Below are positions 24,053 to 33,052 of a stretch of DNA of 64,000 bases, piece by piece (position 1 is the stretch's first letter; every line of letters starts with the position of its first letter). Where the stretch lies: positions 44,961 to 108,960 of the forward strand of contig CAIMWO010000071.1 in assembly GCA_903845195.1 (NCBI GenBank), written 5' to 3'. Origin of the DNA: an uncultured Phycisphaerales bacterium (GTDB taxonomy: Bacteria > Planctomycetota > Phycisphaerae > WQYP01). The notes under the pieces were generated by a model that saw only the letters and a list, made by a program, of their open reading frames with translations, did no database searches and was not told where the DNA came from. A program made the position numbers and the translations under genes.

Positions 24053-24106
24053 GTTGGGGTTGGGGGTTCGGGGCTGTCGGTTATGGGTTATGAGTTAGGG
24101 GTTAGG
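24053..24106 (-). repeat. 7-bp tandem array (CATAACC family, inverted)
   Basis: Clear heptamers GGTTATG, GGTTATG, AGTTAGG, GGTTAGG at 24079-24106. Degenerate units in the same register (TTGGGGT, TGGGGGT, TCGGGGC) precede them. It ends 9 bp from the SDR stop codon. Confidence 0.65.
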
Positions 24107-24114
24107 GTGTCGCT

Positions 24115-24900
24115 TTAGTTGATGTGGCGTTGGAGGTAGAGGGTTTCGCCGGAGGAGTGGCGGAGGGAGCCTTGGATGAAATCGAGGGCGAGGCTGGCGA
24201 CGTCTTCGGGGCGGAGGATTTGGTCGGAGGGGACCTGGTCGGGGGTGAGAAGCTCTCGGAACATGGGGGTTTCGACGCCGGCGGGGGCGATGGCGAAGGT
24301 GCGGATGCCGAAGGGTTCTCCTTCGCGAGCGGTGACCTGGGTGAGCATATTGACGCCGCTCTTGGCGACGGCGTAGGCGCCGAGGCCGGGGAAGGGGTCG
24401 CGTGCGGCCATGGAGGAGATGTTGATGATGCAGCCGCCGGTGGTGACGTTGCGGGGGATGGGGGCATCGCCGGAGCGGGTGCGGTGATCGGCGACGAACT
24501 GGATGTGCTGATTTCGCAGGATGGGCCAGACGGCGCGGGTAGTGTAGAAGACGGAGGAGAGGTTGGTGTCGATGATTTCATGCCATTGTGCGGGGGTGAT
24601 GTCGGGGGTGGGGATCATGGGGGCGACGCCGGCGGCGTTGACGAGGACGTCGATGCGGCCGAGTTTTTCGTGGGCGTGGCGGATCATGCGATCGACTTGG
24701 TCGGAATTGGAGACATCGGCGGGGATGGCCAGGGCGGTGGCGCCGAGCTTGTGGATTTCCGTGGCGGCTTGTTCGAGTGTGGCGGCGGTGCGGCCGACGA
24801 GGGCGATGGCGTAGCCGGACTTGGCCAGGGCGAGGGCGATGGCGCGGCCGATGCCGCTGGCGGCTCCGGTGACGATGGCGGTGGGGGTGAGGGAGGGCAT
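24115..24900 (-). CDS. short-chain dehydrogenase/reductase (SDR)
   Basis: 261 residues from the ATG at 24900, with CGGAG upstream. Classical SDR features: the cofactor motif TGAASGIG at residues 11-18, NAAGV near 87-91, the catalytic Ser in IINISSMA, the Tyr and Lys in YAVAKSG, and the C-terminal PAGVETPMF. It oxidises or reduces an alcohol/carbonyl with NAD(P)H in the cytoplasm. The sequence also resembles 3-oxoacyl-ACP reductases, but no fatty-acid gene is adjacent, so the substrate is open. Confidence 0.92.
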   Translation of the reverse strand: MPSLTPTAIVTGAASGIGRAIALALAKSGYAIALVGRTAATLEQAATEIHKLGATALAIPADVSNSDQVDRMIRHAHEKLGRIDVLVNAAGVAPMIPTPDITPAQWHEIIDTNLSSVFYTTRAVWPILRNQHIQFVADHRTRSGDAPIPRNVTTGGCIINISSMAARDPFPGLGAYAVAKSGVNMLTQVTAREGEPFGIRTFAIAPAGVETPMFRELLTPDQVPSDQILRPEDVASLALDFIQGSLRHSSGETLYLQRHIN

Positions 24901-24913
24901 GGGGCTCCGAGAG

Positions 24914-24955
24914 AAGTAAGAAGCAAGAATCAAGAAGCAAGAAGCAAGAAGTACG
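24914..24955 (+). repeat. 7-bp tandem array (AAGCAAG family)
   Basis: Six heptamers in perfect register (AAGTAAG, AAGCAAG, AATCAAG, AAGCAAG, AAGCAAG, AAGTACG) in the gap between pssA and the SDR gene. Confidence 0.8.
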
Positions 24956-24962
24956 GGGTGGA

Positions 24963-25973
24963 TTACGTTGCACTGGTTTTTGGGGTGGGTTTGCGCCAGG
25001 CGGTGAGGAGTTTCCAGATCCAGGTGAGCGGGGCGCTGATGGCGTAGATGTAGATGATGACCAGGGCGGTGATCTGGGGTTGCCAGACGAGGAGCATGAT
25101 GACGAGGAAGATCCAAACGACGGCGCTGAAGCGTTTGCGGCCGCGGAGGAAGCGGTTGATGAGATGGGAGTAGGCGAAGCGTGAGACCATGAGGAGCGCG
25201 GCGATGAGGAGGACGACGGGCATGAGGTAGGGGAAGGCGGTTTTGAGAGCGGCGGCGATTTCGGGGGCGATGGGGGTCCAGAGGACGGTGCGGCGGGCGA
25301 AGAGGGCTTCGAAGAAGATGATGGAGGAGGCGACGACGCCGGCGGCGCCGGGGGAGGGGAGTCCGCGGAAGGCCAGGTGGGAATCGACATCGAGTTTGGT
25401 CATGACGTTGAAGCGAGCGAGGCGGAGTGCGGTGCAGGCGACGTAGACGGCGCCGATGATCCAGAAGAGTGAGCCGAGCTGGTTGTCGGCGTTGGGGCCG
25501 AGGAATTCCCAGTAGCCGTGGGTGCCGGGTTCGCGGTAGCGTCCGGCGAGCATGGAGTCGATGAGTTTGAGGGCGAGGAAGGCGGGGGCGACGCCGAAGG
25601 AGACCATGTCGGCGAGGGAGTCGAGCTCCGCGCCGAAGGTGGAGGCGGACTTGGTGAGGCGGGCGACGAAGCCGTCGAACATATCGAAGAGCATGGCGGC
25701 GAAGATGAGGTAGCCGGCGATGGCGTAGTAGGAAATGACGGGGAGATCGGGGAGGGTGGTGACGTCGGAGAAGGCCCCGCTGTTGGCGGCGCCGCGGGTG
25801 GCGTAGTGCATGCTGGCAAACCCGCAGAGGCAGTTACCGAGGGTGAAGAGGGTGGGGAGTACGGCGATGCCGCGGCGTTTTTTTCGCGGGGCGGGTGCGG
25901 CGGGGTCTGTGGGCTGCCCTTCGTTGCCGGCGGGGGGATTCTTTTCGTCAGATCGGCGATATCGCACGTGCAC
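24963..25973 (-). CDS. pssA: CDP-diacylglycerol-serine O-phosphatidyltransferase
   Basis: 336 residues from the GTG at 25973, which has AGGAG 6 bp upstream; an ATG at 25994 would add 7 residues. The enzyme makes phosphatidylserine from CDP-diacylglycerol and serine at the inner membrane, the first step to phosphatidylethanolamine. The CDP-alcohol phosphotransferase motif is complete: DG..AR in DMFDGFVARLT, then G...D...D in FGAELDSLADMVSFG. About eight helices are seen. The basic N-terminus (APRKKRRGIAVLPTLFTLGN) and family order support PssA over PgsA. It precedes the SDR gene on the same strand. Confidence 0.88.
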   Translation of the reverse strand: MHVRYRRSDEKNPPAGNEGQPTDPAAPAPRKKRRGIAVLPTLFTLGNCLCGFASMHYATRGAANSGAFSDVTTLPDLPVISYYAIAGYLIFAAMLFDMFDGFVARLTKSASTFGAELDSLADMVSFGVAPAFLALKLIDSMLAGRYREPGTHGYWEFLGPNADNQLGSLFWIIGAVYVACTALRLARFNVMTKLDVDSHLAFRGLPSPGAAGVVASSIIFFEALFARRTVLWTPIAPEIAAALKTAFPYLMPVVLLIAALLMVSRFAYSHLINRFLRGRKRFSAVVWIFLVIMLLVWQPQITALVIIYIYAISAPLTWIWKLLTAWRKPTPKTSAT

Positions 25974-26090
25974 CTCGTTCTCCTGGTGGGCCATCATAAC
26001 CGGGTGGGGCGGAAGTGATAAATGGGACGGGAGAAGGTTGGAGCGTGTGAAACGATTGACAGTGGGGGCGGTTGTTTCCAAGATCACGGC

Positions 26091-26852
26091 ATGAATGATA
26101 TGGATTACGTGCTTCGGCAGTGGGATGTGGGGGAGCGGCACCTGGCGGCAGGGCGGTACGTGGCGGCGCAGCGGATGCTGGAGGCGGCCGAGCGCGGGGC
26201 GTGGGAGGCGCGGGATTGGCCGCGGCTGGCGCGGATTCATTTGCCGTTGCTGGAGGCGCGGCGGCAGATCCGGCAGAACGCGGCGGAGGGGACGATCGTG
26301 ATTACGTCGGTGGGGGATCGGGGTCGCATGCGTGGGGTGGTGCGGGCGTTTGCGAAGGAGGAGGCGGGGACGTTGCTGCTGGATGTGGCGCGGGCCGAGG
26401 TGGGAGTGCGGTGGGCGCGGGAGGTGCGGTATGCGGCGCTGCGGACGGGGCATTTGATCGAGGCGATGTTGCTGTTGCGGCAGGGTGGGGAGGTGCGGAT
26501 GGTGTCACCGGGAGATGCGGAGTTTGCGGCGGGGTTGTCGGTGGAGTGGACGGCGGATGAAGGGCGGATGATCGGGGTGTCGACGGAGCGGGGGTTGGTG
26601 GTGCCGTTGCCGGCGGCGGGGAGGTATGGTTCGGCGGGAAGAGGAAGCGGGTTACATGCGGTGGCGCGGGAGTCGCTGATTGCGGGGTGGGAGGCGCTGG
26701 CGTTGAAGTGGCAGGCGCGGCATACGGTGCGTGCGGAGGCGGAGGAGGAGCTGGGGTGGCTGCGGCGGGCGCTGGAGGTGGATCCGGCGTGTGAGCCGGT
26801 GGCGATGCGCCTGATGGCGCTGGCGGAGGCGGTGGGGAGGCGGGGAAAATAG
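26091..26852 (+). CDS. unknown TPR-like protein
   Basis: 253 residues from the ATG at 26091 (26100 is possible). Helical repeat segments are seen at both ends (GERHLAAGRYVAAQRMLEAA and EEELGWLRRALEVDPACEPV), with a beta-containing middle (EGTIVITSVGDRGRMRGVVR). No signal peptide. Very Arg/Ala/Glu-rich, with G-ending codons. A TTGACA at 26056-26061 may be part of a promoter with a weak -10. I do not recognise a family. Confidence 0.55.
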   Translation: MNDMDYVLRQWDVGERHLAAGRYVAAQRMLEAAERGAWEARDWPRLARIHLPLLEARRQIRQNAAEGTIVITSVGDRGRMRGVVRAFAKEEAGTLLLDVARAEVGVRWAREVRYAALRTGHLIEAMLLLRQGGEVRMVSPGDAEFAAGLSVEWTADEGRMIGVSTERGLVVPLPAAGRYGSAGRGSGLHAVARESLIAGWEALALKWQARHTVRAEAEEELGWLRRALEVDPACEPVAMRLMALAEAVGRRGK

Positions 26853-26903
26853 TTGGGCAGGCCTTATATGCTTTCCGCTCAATTTACTCGCTGGCGGGAG
26901 CAA

Positions 26904-26980
<77 letters not shown>

Positions 26981-27091
26981 GCAGCGTGTATTAGGTGCAA
27001 TCTGTATTAGTCATCGGCGAGCAAAAAAGAACGGACACCGGCACGCTCCACTGATGCCGGGGTCCGTTGATGGGTCAAGATTTGAATTGTG

Positions 27092-28117
27092 TCAGGCGAC
27101 TTTCCAGGTGCTGCCGCTGCGCAGGAGTTGGCTGAGTTGGCCGGGGCCGCGTTCGGTGATGGCGGTGGTGATCTGATCGCGGACGATATCATCGTAGCAG
27201 GGCGTGGTGACATCGCGGAAGATGCCGAGAGGTTCGGGGAAATCGGGGTGGCTCAGGCGGGAGAGCAGGAAGGCGAGGCTGGGGTCGGGGGCGTGTTCGT
27301 CGTGAATGAGGAGTGATTCGGGGGGGACATCGGCGGCGTTGACGACGACGGGGGTGAGTCCGCGGAGGGCGATGGCTTTTTCGTTGTTATGTCCGAAGCG
27401 GATGGGCTGGCCGTGGACGAGGTAGGCCATGCGCTCGGCCTTGACGGATTTTTCGGCGAGGTAGTTGTAGCCGCCATCATCGAAGATGACGCAGTTCTGA
27501 TAGATTTCGACGAAGGCGGTGCCTTTGTGCTGGGCGGCGCGTTCGAGGACGGATTCGAGGTGTTTGACGTCGGCGGCCAGGGCGCGGGCGGCGAAGGTGG
27601 CTTCGGCGCCGACGGCGACGGAGATGGGTCGGATGGGGTTGTCGGGCGAGCCGACGGGGCTGGACTTGGTTTTCTTGCCTTTCAGGGTGGTGGGGGAGTA
27701 CTGGCCCTTGGTGAGGCCGTAGATGCGGTTGTTGAACATGAGGATTTTGACGTCGACGTTGCGGCGGAGGAGGTGGAGGAAGTGGTTGCCGCCGATGGCG
27801 AGGGCATCGCCGTCGCCGGTGACGATCCAGACGTTGAGTTCGGGTCGTGAGACTTTGAGGCCGGTGGCGATGGTGGCGGCGCGGCCGTGGATGGAGTGGA
27901 AGCCGTAGGTGCTCATGTAATAGGGGAAGCGGCTGGAGCAGCCGATGCCGGAGACGAAGACGGTGTTGGCTTTATCGACGCCCTGGCGGGCGAGGATCTT
28001 GCGGACTTGCGCGAGGATCGAATAGTCGCCGCAGCCGGGGCACCATTTGACTTCCTGGTCGGAGGCGAAGTCAGCGGGCTGAAGGGGGGCGGGCGATTGG
28101 GGGAGGGTCATGGTCAT
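27092..28117 (-). CDS. korB: 2-oxoacid:ferredoxin oxidoreductase, beta subunit
   Basis: 341 residues, the thiamine-diphosphate half of a 2-oxoglutarate (or pyruvate-like) ferredoxin oxidoreductase. Near the N-terminus KWCPGCGDYSIL gives the first cysteines of the [4Fe-4S] cluster, and GIGCSSRFPYYMSTYGFHSI follows. The ThDP-Mg motif is GDGDALAIGGNHFLH with FNNRIYGLTKGQ. It oxidatively decarboxylates a 2-oxoacid with CoA, reducing ferredoxin. The gene follows korA after a 47-bp gap holding a GTGGTCA repeat. AAAGG precedes the start. The low-potential ferredoxin it makes could feed the reductases at 50-55 kb (inference). Confidence 0.93.
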   Translation of the reverse strand: MTMTLPQSPAPLQPADFASDQEVKWCPGCGDYSILAQVRKILARQGVDKANTVFVSGIGCSSRFPYYMSTYGFHSIHGRAATIATGLKVSRPELNVWIVTGDGDALAIGGNHFLHLLRRNVDVKILMFNNRIYGLTKGQYSPTTLKGKKTKSSPVGSPDNPIRPISVAVGAEATFAARALAADVKHLESVLERAAQHKGTAFVEIYQNCVIFDDGGYNYLAEKSVKAERMAYLVHGQPIRFGHNNEKAIALRGLTPVVVNAADVPPESLLIHDEHAPDPSLAFLLSRLSHPDFPEPLGIFRDVTTPCYDDIVRDQITTAITERGPGQLSQLLRSGSTWKVA

Positions 28118-28130
28118 GGGATACCTTTTA

Positions 28131-28158
28131 GTGGTCAGTGGTCAGTGGTCAGTGGCAA
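28131..28158 (+). repeat. 7-bp tandem array (GTGGTCA family)
   Basis: Three perfect GTGGTCA units and one GTGGCAA in the 47-bp gap between korA and korB. The same unit follows rplA at 62621. Confidence 0.85.
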
Positions 28159-28164
28159 TACCTT

Positions 28165-30138
28165 TCAGGCTTCACAGGCCGGGGAGATTTTTTGCGTAGG
28201 TTCGGGGCGGACCCAGGTGCCGGGGGTCGATTCGTCGGGGATTTCGTGATCGGAGGAGGTCTTGACGACGGAGCGGACGCCGCGGACGAGTTCGCTGACG
28301 CTGAAGGGCTGTCCGCGGACCTTGTTGATGCCTTTGATGTCGAGTTGCAGAACCGCCTTGAGCACCTGGCGGAGTTGTCCGCTGTTGAGTTCCGGCACGA
28401 TGACGTGGCGGAAGCCGGCGAGGAGGGCGCGAAGCTCCCGCGGGAGCGGATGGAGATAGCGCAGGTGGCATTGTGAGACCTGAAGGCCCTGGTGCTGAAG
28501 TTCGAGCGTGGCGGCTTTGACGGAACCGTGCGTGCCGCCCCAACTGACGAGAATCGCATCGCCGGAGCGGGGGCCGGTCCAGAGGAAGGGCATGCCCACG
28601 GGCTTGATGCCATCGACTTTCTGGGCGCGAAGGCGGACCATGGTTTCGTGATTGGCGGCGTCGTAGGAGACGCAGCCGGTGACATCCTGTTTTTCGAGTC
28701 CGCCGATGCGGTGTTCAAGGCCGGGGGTTCCGGGAATGGCCCAGGGGCGGACGTTCTCCTGGTTGCGACGATAGGGTTTGAAGGTTGCGGCATCGGCGGT
28801 GGTGGGGTGGTTGACCGTGATTTTTTCCAGTTTGTTGAGATCGGGCAGGAGCCAGGGTTCGGAACTGTTGGCGATGTATCCATCGGACAGGAGGAGGACG
28901 GGGGTCATGTAACGAACGGCGATGTGGACGGCTTCGATGGCGGCGTTGAAGGCATCGGAAGGCGACGCGGCGGCGATCACGGGGATGGGGCATTCGCCGT
29001 TGCGGCCGTAGAGGGCCTGGAGGAGATCAGACTGTTCGGTCTTGGTGGGCAGGCCGGTGGAGGGTCCGCCGCGCTGGACGTTGACGATGACCATGGGGAG
29101 TTCGGTCATGACGGCGAGTCCCATGGCTTCGGTTTTGAGGGCGAGTCCGGGGCCGGAGGTGCCGGTGGCGGCGATGGCGCCGCCGAAGGCCGCGCCGATG
29201 GTGGCGCCGATGGCACAGATTTCATCTTCTGCCTGGAAGGTGGTGACCTGGAACTGTTTGAGATCGGCGAGGGTGTGGAGGATGTCGGTGGCGGGGGTGA
29301 TGGGATAGCTGCCGTAGAAGAGATGTTTGCCGGCGAGTTCGGCGGCGGCAACGAGACCGAGTGCGACGGCTTCGTTGCCGGTGATGCGGCGATACTCGCC
29401 CGGGGGGAGTTTGGCTTTGTCGATGGCGTATTGCTGGTCGAGGAGTTCGCAGGTTTCGCCGTAGTTGTAGCCCGCGCGGAGGGTGGCTTCGTTGGCCAGA
29501 GCGACGGCGGGGTTTTTCTTGGCGAACTTGCGGTGGAGGTAGGCAAGGGTGGGTTCAAGCGAGCGTCCGTAGATCCAGTAGACCAGTCCGAGGGCGAAGA
29601 AGTTTTTGCACAGGTCGGCGTGTTTGCCGGTGAGTCCGGCGGGGGCGACGGCGGCGTTGTTGAGGGTGTCCATGGGGACCTGGATCAGGCGGAAGTGTTC
29701 GAGCGAGCCGTCGGTGAGGGGGTCTTCCGCATACCCGGCCTTCTTGAGATCGATGGGCGTGAAGGCATCGGCATTGACGATGATCATGCCGCCGCGACGG
29801 ACGGATTTGATATTGACCTTCAGCGCCGCGGGATTCATGGCGACGAGGGCATCGACATCATCGCCGGGGGTGAAGACATCGTTGGAGGAAAACTGGATCT
29901 GGTAACCGGAGACGCCGGCGACGGTGCCGACGGGCGCGCGGATTTCGGAGGGGTAGTCGGGGAAGGTGGAGACATCGTTGCCGAGGAGGGCGGACGTATC
30001 GGTGAACTGCATTCCTGCGAGTTGCATGCCATCGCCGGAGTCGCCGGCGAAGCGGATCGTGACGGCCGTGAGTTTGGTGATCGGTTTGGCGGAGGGTTGA
30101 TCGTTGTGGGACGAAACGACGACGTCGGCGATAGACAT
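28165..30138 (-). CDS. korA: 2-oxoacid:ferredoxin oxidoreductase, fused gamma-alpha subunit
   Basis: 657 residues. The N-terminal 200 or so residues are the gamma domain (TIRFAGDSGDGMQLAGMQFT), fused to the alpha subunit with ITGNEAVALGLVAAAELAG and YPITPATDIL. The fused length is that of the two-subunit KorA type. With KorB it converts a 2-oxoacid, CoA and oxidised ferredoxin to acyl-CoA, CO2 and reduced ferredoxin in the cytoplasm. The gene lies first in a two-gene operon. The AT-rich region upstream (30170-30350) likely carries its promoter, with two direct repeats at 30232-30270. Confidence 0.93.
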   Translation of the reverse strand: MSIADVVVSSHNDQPSAKPITKLTAVTIRFAGDSGDGMQLAGMQFTDTSALLGNDVSTFPDYPSEIRAPVGTVAGVSGYQIQFSSNDVFTPGDDVDALVAMNPAALKVNIKSVRRGGMIIVNADAFTPIDLKKAGYAEDPLTDGSLEHFRLIQVPMDTLNNAAVAPAGLTGKHADLCKNFFALGLVYWIYGRSLEPTLAYLHRKFAKKNPAVALANEATLRAGYNYGETCELLDQQYAIDKAKLPPGEYRRITGNEAVALGLVAAAELAGKHLFYGSYPITPATDILHTLADLKQFQVTTFQAEDEICAIGATIGAAFGGAIAATGTSGPGLALKTEAMGLAVMTELPMVIVNVQRGGPSTGLPTKTEQSDLLQALYGRNGECPIPVIAAASPSDAFNAAIEAVHIAVRYMTPVLLLSDGYIANSSEPWLLPDLNKLEKITVNHPTTADAATFKPYRRNQENVRPWAIPGTPGLEHRIGGLEKQDVTGCVSYDAANHETMVRLRAQKVDGIKPVGMPFLWTGPRSGDAILVSWGGTHGSVKAATLELQHQGLQVSQCHLRYLHPLPRELRALLAGFRHVIVPELNSGQLRQVLKAVLQLDIKGINKVRGQPFSVSELVRGVRSVVKTSSDHEIPDESTPGTWVRPEPTQKISPACEA

Positions 30139-30752
30139 GGGTTCCCCAAATGAATGCAGGACTAACTGATCTGATACTTTAAAATCGGTTTTAAGACAAC
30201 GGCAAACCTATAGAATATTTAGTCAGGTATATGTGAAAAAATGCACTTAATCCCTGTGAAAAATAGTGCAATTGGGTAATGGTGAAGATGTGAATAGCGG
30301 CTGGTTTGTGTAATAAAAGATTAGATGGTCGTTTTATCTATAGGCATTCTCTTCATACCTCATTCTGGAATTCTGCTTCCGGTCTTGTGGTGAAAATGCG
30401 ATGGATTTCCAATTCGTGAGGCGAGCGAGACTTGGGATCGAAAGAGAAAATTGCAGAGGTGATGATGGGCAAGCATGGGCCTACGCGGAGAGTTTGGTGC
30501 AAGACGCGAAGGCATGGTCGGGCCGGATTATTTCGCGCGCCCGGCGCTACCTGTGGAGGCTCATAATGGCGGGTGGCATGAGTTGTGAACAATCACTGGT
30601 GCTGCGGGTTTTGGTCAAAAGGTCGCCTTTGCGATCTTTCGGGCAGGGCTGACTTTTGTGGGGGAGGAGGGTGCGCGGTCATACTTGTGAGAGTCATGCG
30701 GCTGCGATGTAAATTAGAGATCCCACGGCGGCTTTGCGGGTGCAGGGGAAGA
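30139..30752. other. 614-bp gap without a confident gene
   Basis: The first 200 bp are markedly AT-rich compared with the rest of the window and probably form the korA regulatory region. The remainder holds only short, unconvincing frames. Confidence 0.5.
30232..30270. promoter_or_regulatory. direct repeats TGTGAAAAA-N-TGCA upstream of korA
   Basis: TGTGAAAAAATGCAC (30232-30246) and TGTGAAAAATAGTGCA (30255-30270) are 23 bp apart, close to two helical turns, about 95-130 bp upstream of the korA start. This spacing suggests tandem sites for one regulator; none can be named. Confidence 0.4.
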
Positions 30753-31115
30753 CTACCACCACGGTCCGCTGATGATCACGATGTTTTCGACCATCATGCG
30801 TGGACAAGAGAGCATCGCCATGACGGTTCTATCCACCACAAGCTCTGCCGTCATTTCGATGGTTGCCCCGTGGGAGCGTTCCACGGTAATCCGGCATTGC
30901 CCGGTGCGTCTTTTCCCCTTTTCGAGCCGGCCAAAGAACGCTTCCATCGCGGAGAAAGGCTCCAGCATCTCGACCCATCCGGCCAATTCGAGCGGCGTGC
31001 GTGAATTCTGGATGCTCACGAAGCGGCTGCGTGTGATCTTGAAGTATCCGTCATGGTCGAAGAGCACGCCCCCCGTTCCGGTGACGGAATTTTGTGATTG
31101 CGTACGCATGATCAT
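30753..31115 (-). CDS. hypothetical protein
   Basis: 120 residues from the ATG at 31115 (31109 is also possible). Composition is protein-like, with alternating hydrophobic and charged residues (YFKITRSRFVSIQNSRTPLE, then LAGWVEMLEPFSAMEAFFGR). No signal peptide, helix or known motif is recognised. The opposite strand is open over the same stretch, so strand assignment rests on composition only. It is divergent from the ECF sigma gene. Confidence 0.4.
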   Translation of the reverse strand: MIMRTQSQNSVTGTGGVLFDHDGYFKITRSRFVSIQNSRTPLELAGWVEMLEPFSAMEAFFGRLEKGKRRTGQCRITVERSHGATIEMTAELVVDRTVMAMLSCPRMMVENIVIISGPWW

Positions 31116-31521
31116 TGTCCCGGGTGAAACAGGTTCGCGAAATGCAGGGTAATGCAACGTGTAAGCAGTCTGCACGAGCGGTGTCCAAAGGAGTATTCGC
31201 GGGGAAAAGACGAATCCTGCGCTGGTATAGGTAGTTTTACATTGCAGGGCATTTCATATTTCTGGCGCTGAGGAATTCAGCCAGGTCACGAAGCGGCGGC
31301 CGCAAGTATTCCTGGGACACTCGGCATCTTCAGCATCGTCGTTACCGCCTCCGCTGTCAGAAATTTGGCGATTTGGACCTACCGATTAGCACTCGCTGCG
31401 CAGAGCTGCGGAAACTGGGGCCGGCTGCGCCTTACCGACGAGTGGGCGAGTCGCTGGGAAAATTTGTGGAAATGCACCGGCGGGTGCGCATCTCATATAG
31501 GTATGGTGCGATCTGGTCCGA

Positions 31522-31540
31522 GCAATCCCGCCGGGATTGC
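31522..31540. promoter_or_regulatory. perfect 19-bp palindrome upstream of the second ECF sigma gene
   Basis: GCAATCCCG, one C, then CGGGATTGC. It lies 13 bp upstream of the candidate -35 at 31554, a position typical of an activator or repressor site. Confidence 0.5.
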
Positions 31541-31553
31541 GATAGACTCTGAA

Positions 31554-31581
31554 TTGCCGGGCTCGCCGCGGACAAGATAAA
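31554..31581 (+). promoter_or_regulatory. candidate promoter of the second ECF sigma operon
   Basis: TTGCCG (31554-31559), a 16-bp spacer and GATAAA (31576-31581), 31 bp before the sigma start. Moderate match. Apart from this and the palindrome, 31116-31611 holds no gene I can support. Confidence 0.35.
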
Positions 31582-31611
31582 TGTTGACAACGGATCGAGG
31601 ATGCAGCAGCG

Positions 31612-32160
31612 TTGAAGGTTGACTCTCGAAGCCCTGACTGTTTTCAATCGTTGCTGGCCGAACAGGTTAGTGCGAACAGTCGTCTGTTCTTCAGATTGGC
31701 ATACGGCGTCTTACGAGATTCTTCCGTCGCTGAAGAGGTGTGTCAGCACGCGTTCATGAAAGCCTGGGAATGTCGGGGACAGATTTCCGATGGATCGGCG
31801 CTTCGTGCGTGGCTGTCCCGAGTTGTTGTAAATGAAAGTCTTGGGTTGTTACGGCGACGAAAGACTGAGCATCGCGCCCTGGCTGACGCACGTTTGGCGG
31901 TATCGTCTACCACGAGTTCATCCACCGATACGATAGACCTGCGAGAACGGGTGATAAATGCGATCGCCGCATTGCCGGAGCCGACACGGTTAATCGTTTC
32001 GTTGCGGATACAGAGCGGCTTTTCGGGCAACGAGGTCAAAGAAATTGTTGGCTGCAGTGCCGCGGAAGTGTCGCGTCAATTGCATTTCGGCATGGATATA
32101 CTCCGAAAGGATCTTGCGTCCTTTCGCGAATTAGAACTGGGGGCTAGCCATGGAATGTGA
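31612..32160 (+). CDS. ECF-type RNA polymerase sigma factor
   Basis: 182 residues from a TTG start at 31612, with GAGG upstream. Region 2 is seen in LFFRLAYGVLRDSSVAEEVC with QHAFMKAWE and ALRAWLSRVVVNESLGLLRR. Region 4 is in ALPEPTRLIVSLRIQSGFSG and VKEIVGCSAAEVSRQLHFGM. It is distinct from the sigma at 8019. It overlaps the next gene, a zinc-finger anti-sigma, by 11 bp, so the pair is co-translated. It likely controls the downstream exported CsgG-like genes, based on operon position. Confidence 0.88.
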   Translation: MKVDSRSPDCFQSLLAEQVSANSRLFFRLAYGVLRDSSVAEEVCQHAFMKAWECRGQISDGSALRAWLSRVVVNESLGLLRRRKTEHRALADARLAVSSTTSSSTDTIDLRERVINAIAALPEPTRLIVSLRIQSGFSGNEVKEIVGCSAAEVSRQLHFGMDILRKDLASFRELELGASHGM

Positions 32161-33052
32161 CGGAACACGAGAGTTATTTCTTAAGCACGACGAGTTGTTG
32201 AGTGACCGCAAGCGAGTACTTGCCGCTGTGGAGCACTTGAAGAGCTGCGCAGAATGCCAGGCGGCGTTGGCGGATTACGCGGATCTGCGTGAAGTATTGC
32301 GAAACCCTTCCCACGTCGAGCCGGTGGGCGGATGGGGGCAGTTTCAGGATCGTTTGAAGTCCACGGCGCGGCATTCGGAACGCGTTACGTTCATCGGTTG
32401 GCGGTCGGCCAGCGCGGTGGCAGCTTCCATTACCTTACTGGCGCTGGCGATCATCGGTTCCTCTTATCTGAACAATCGCCCTATACCGCACGAGGGGCAG
32501 CTCATGGCCACATCAGGAACGTCCCGGTTCAGTCCGGCCGAGGTGCCGCAGCAGGTGCAGGCCTTTGCCAAGGTATCCGAAGCCTTCGACAACCGTGCGT
32601 CCTGGATGTTGATATCGGATCATAGTTCCGATGTGGGTGTTGCTGAGACGGCCATTACCGAGCGATCGCTGGTGCTACTGCGCTTGACCCTGCTACGCGC
32701 CCAGAGCGTAGTTTCTAAAGCCGATCTGGTCCTGGTTCCCGGCCAGCAAGCCGACCTCACGCTGCCATTGAGCGATGGGAAGTCACTGCACTATCGCATT
32801 TCGGCATCGCGAACGACGCCGACATCGCTGAGCGTTTGGTTGGAGATCGAGAACCCACAGGCGCCATCGGAGACCCTTGCGGCGTTGGCTACACAGCTGC
32901 CCCTGGCGCCGGGCCAGGTGGTGAGCGCCGGGCAATTGGCCACGACCTCGGGCGCTTATGAGCTCAAAGTCGGCTTCGCGCGGTCCAGTGTTGGTTCGCG
33001 CAAGAGTCCAGATCCACTCACGCCGTCGAAAAGGGGTGAGGTGAATGACTAA
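32150..33052 (+). CDS. membrane anti-sigma factor with zinc-finger-like N-terminus
   Basis: 300 residues. The N-terminal 60 residues carry a ZAS-like HLKSCAECQ motif (His29, Cys33, Cys36), as in zinc-binding anti-sigma domains. One membrane helix lies at about 85-105 (SASAVAASITLLALAIIGSS), followed by about 190 extracytoplasmic residues, mostly beta (LVLVPGQQADLTLPLSDGKS and SVWLEIENPQAPSETL). It would hold the sigma at the membrane until a signal acts on the outer domain. GGGGGC precedes the start, and the 3' end overlaps the next gene by 8 bp. Confidence 0.8.
   Translation: MECDGTRELFLKHDELLSDRKRVLAAVEHLKSCAECQAALADYADLREVLRNPSHVEPVGGWGQFQDRLKSTARHSERVTFIGWRSASAVAASITLLALAIIGSSYLNNRPIPHEGQLMATSGTSRFSPAEVPQQVQAFAKVSEAFDNRASWMLISDHSSDVGVAETAITERSLVLLRLTLLRAQSVVSKADLVLVPGQQADLTLPLSDGKSLHYRISASRTTPTSLSVWLEIENPQAPSETLAALATQLPLAPGQVVSAGQLATTSGAYELKVGFARSSVGSRKSPDPLTPSKRGEVND

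Noticed and set aside
30401..30652. 83-codon plus-strand frame
   Set aside because: No ribosome-binding site, Arg-rich composition, no motif, and it lies in the korA upstream region.
30772..31152. Plus-strand frame opposite the hypothetical gene at 30753
   Set aside because: Composition is Ser/Pro/Arg-rich; the minus-strand reading is more protein-like, though neither is certain.
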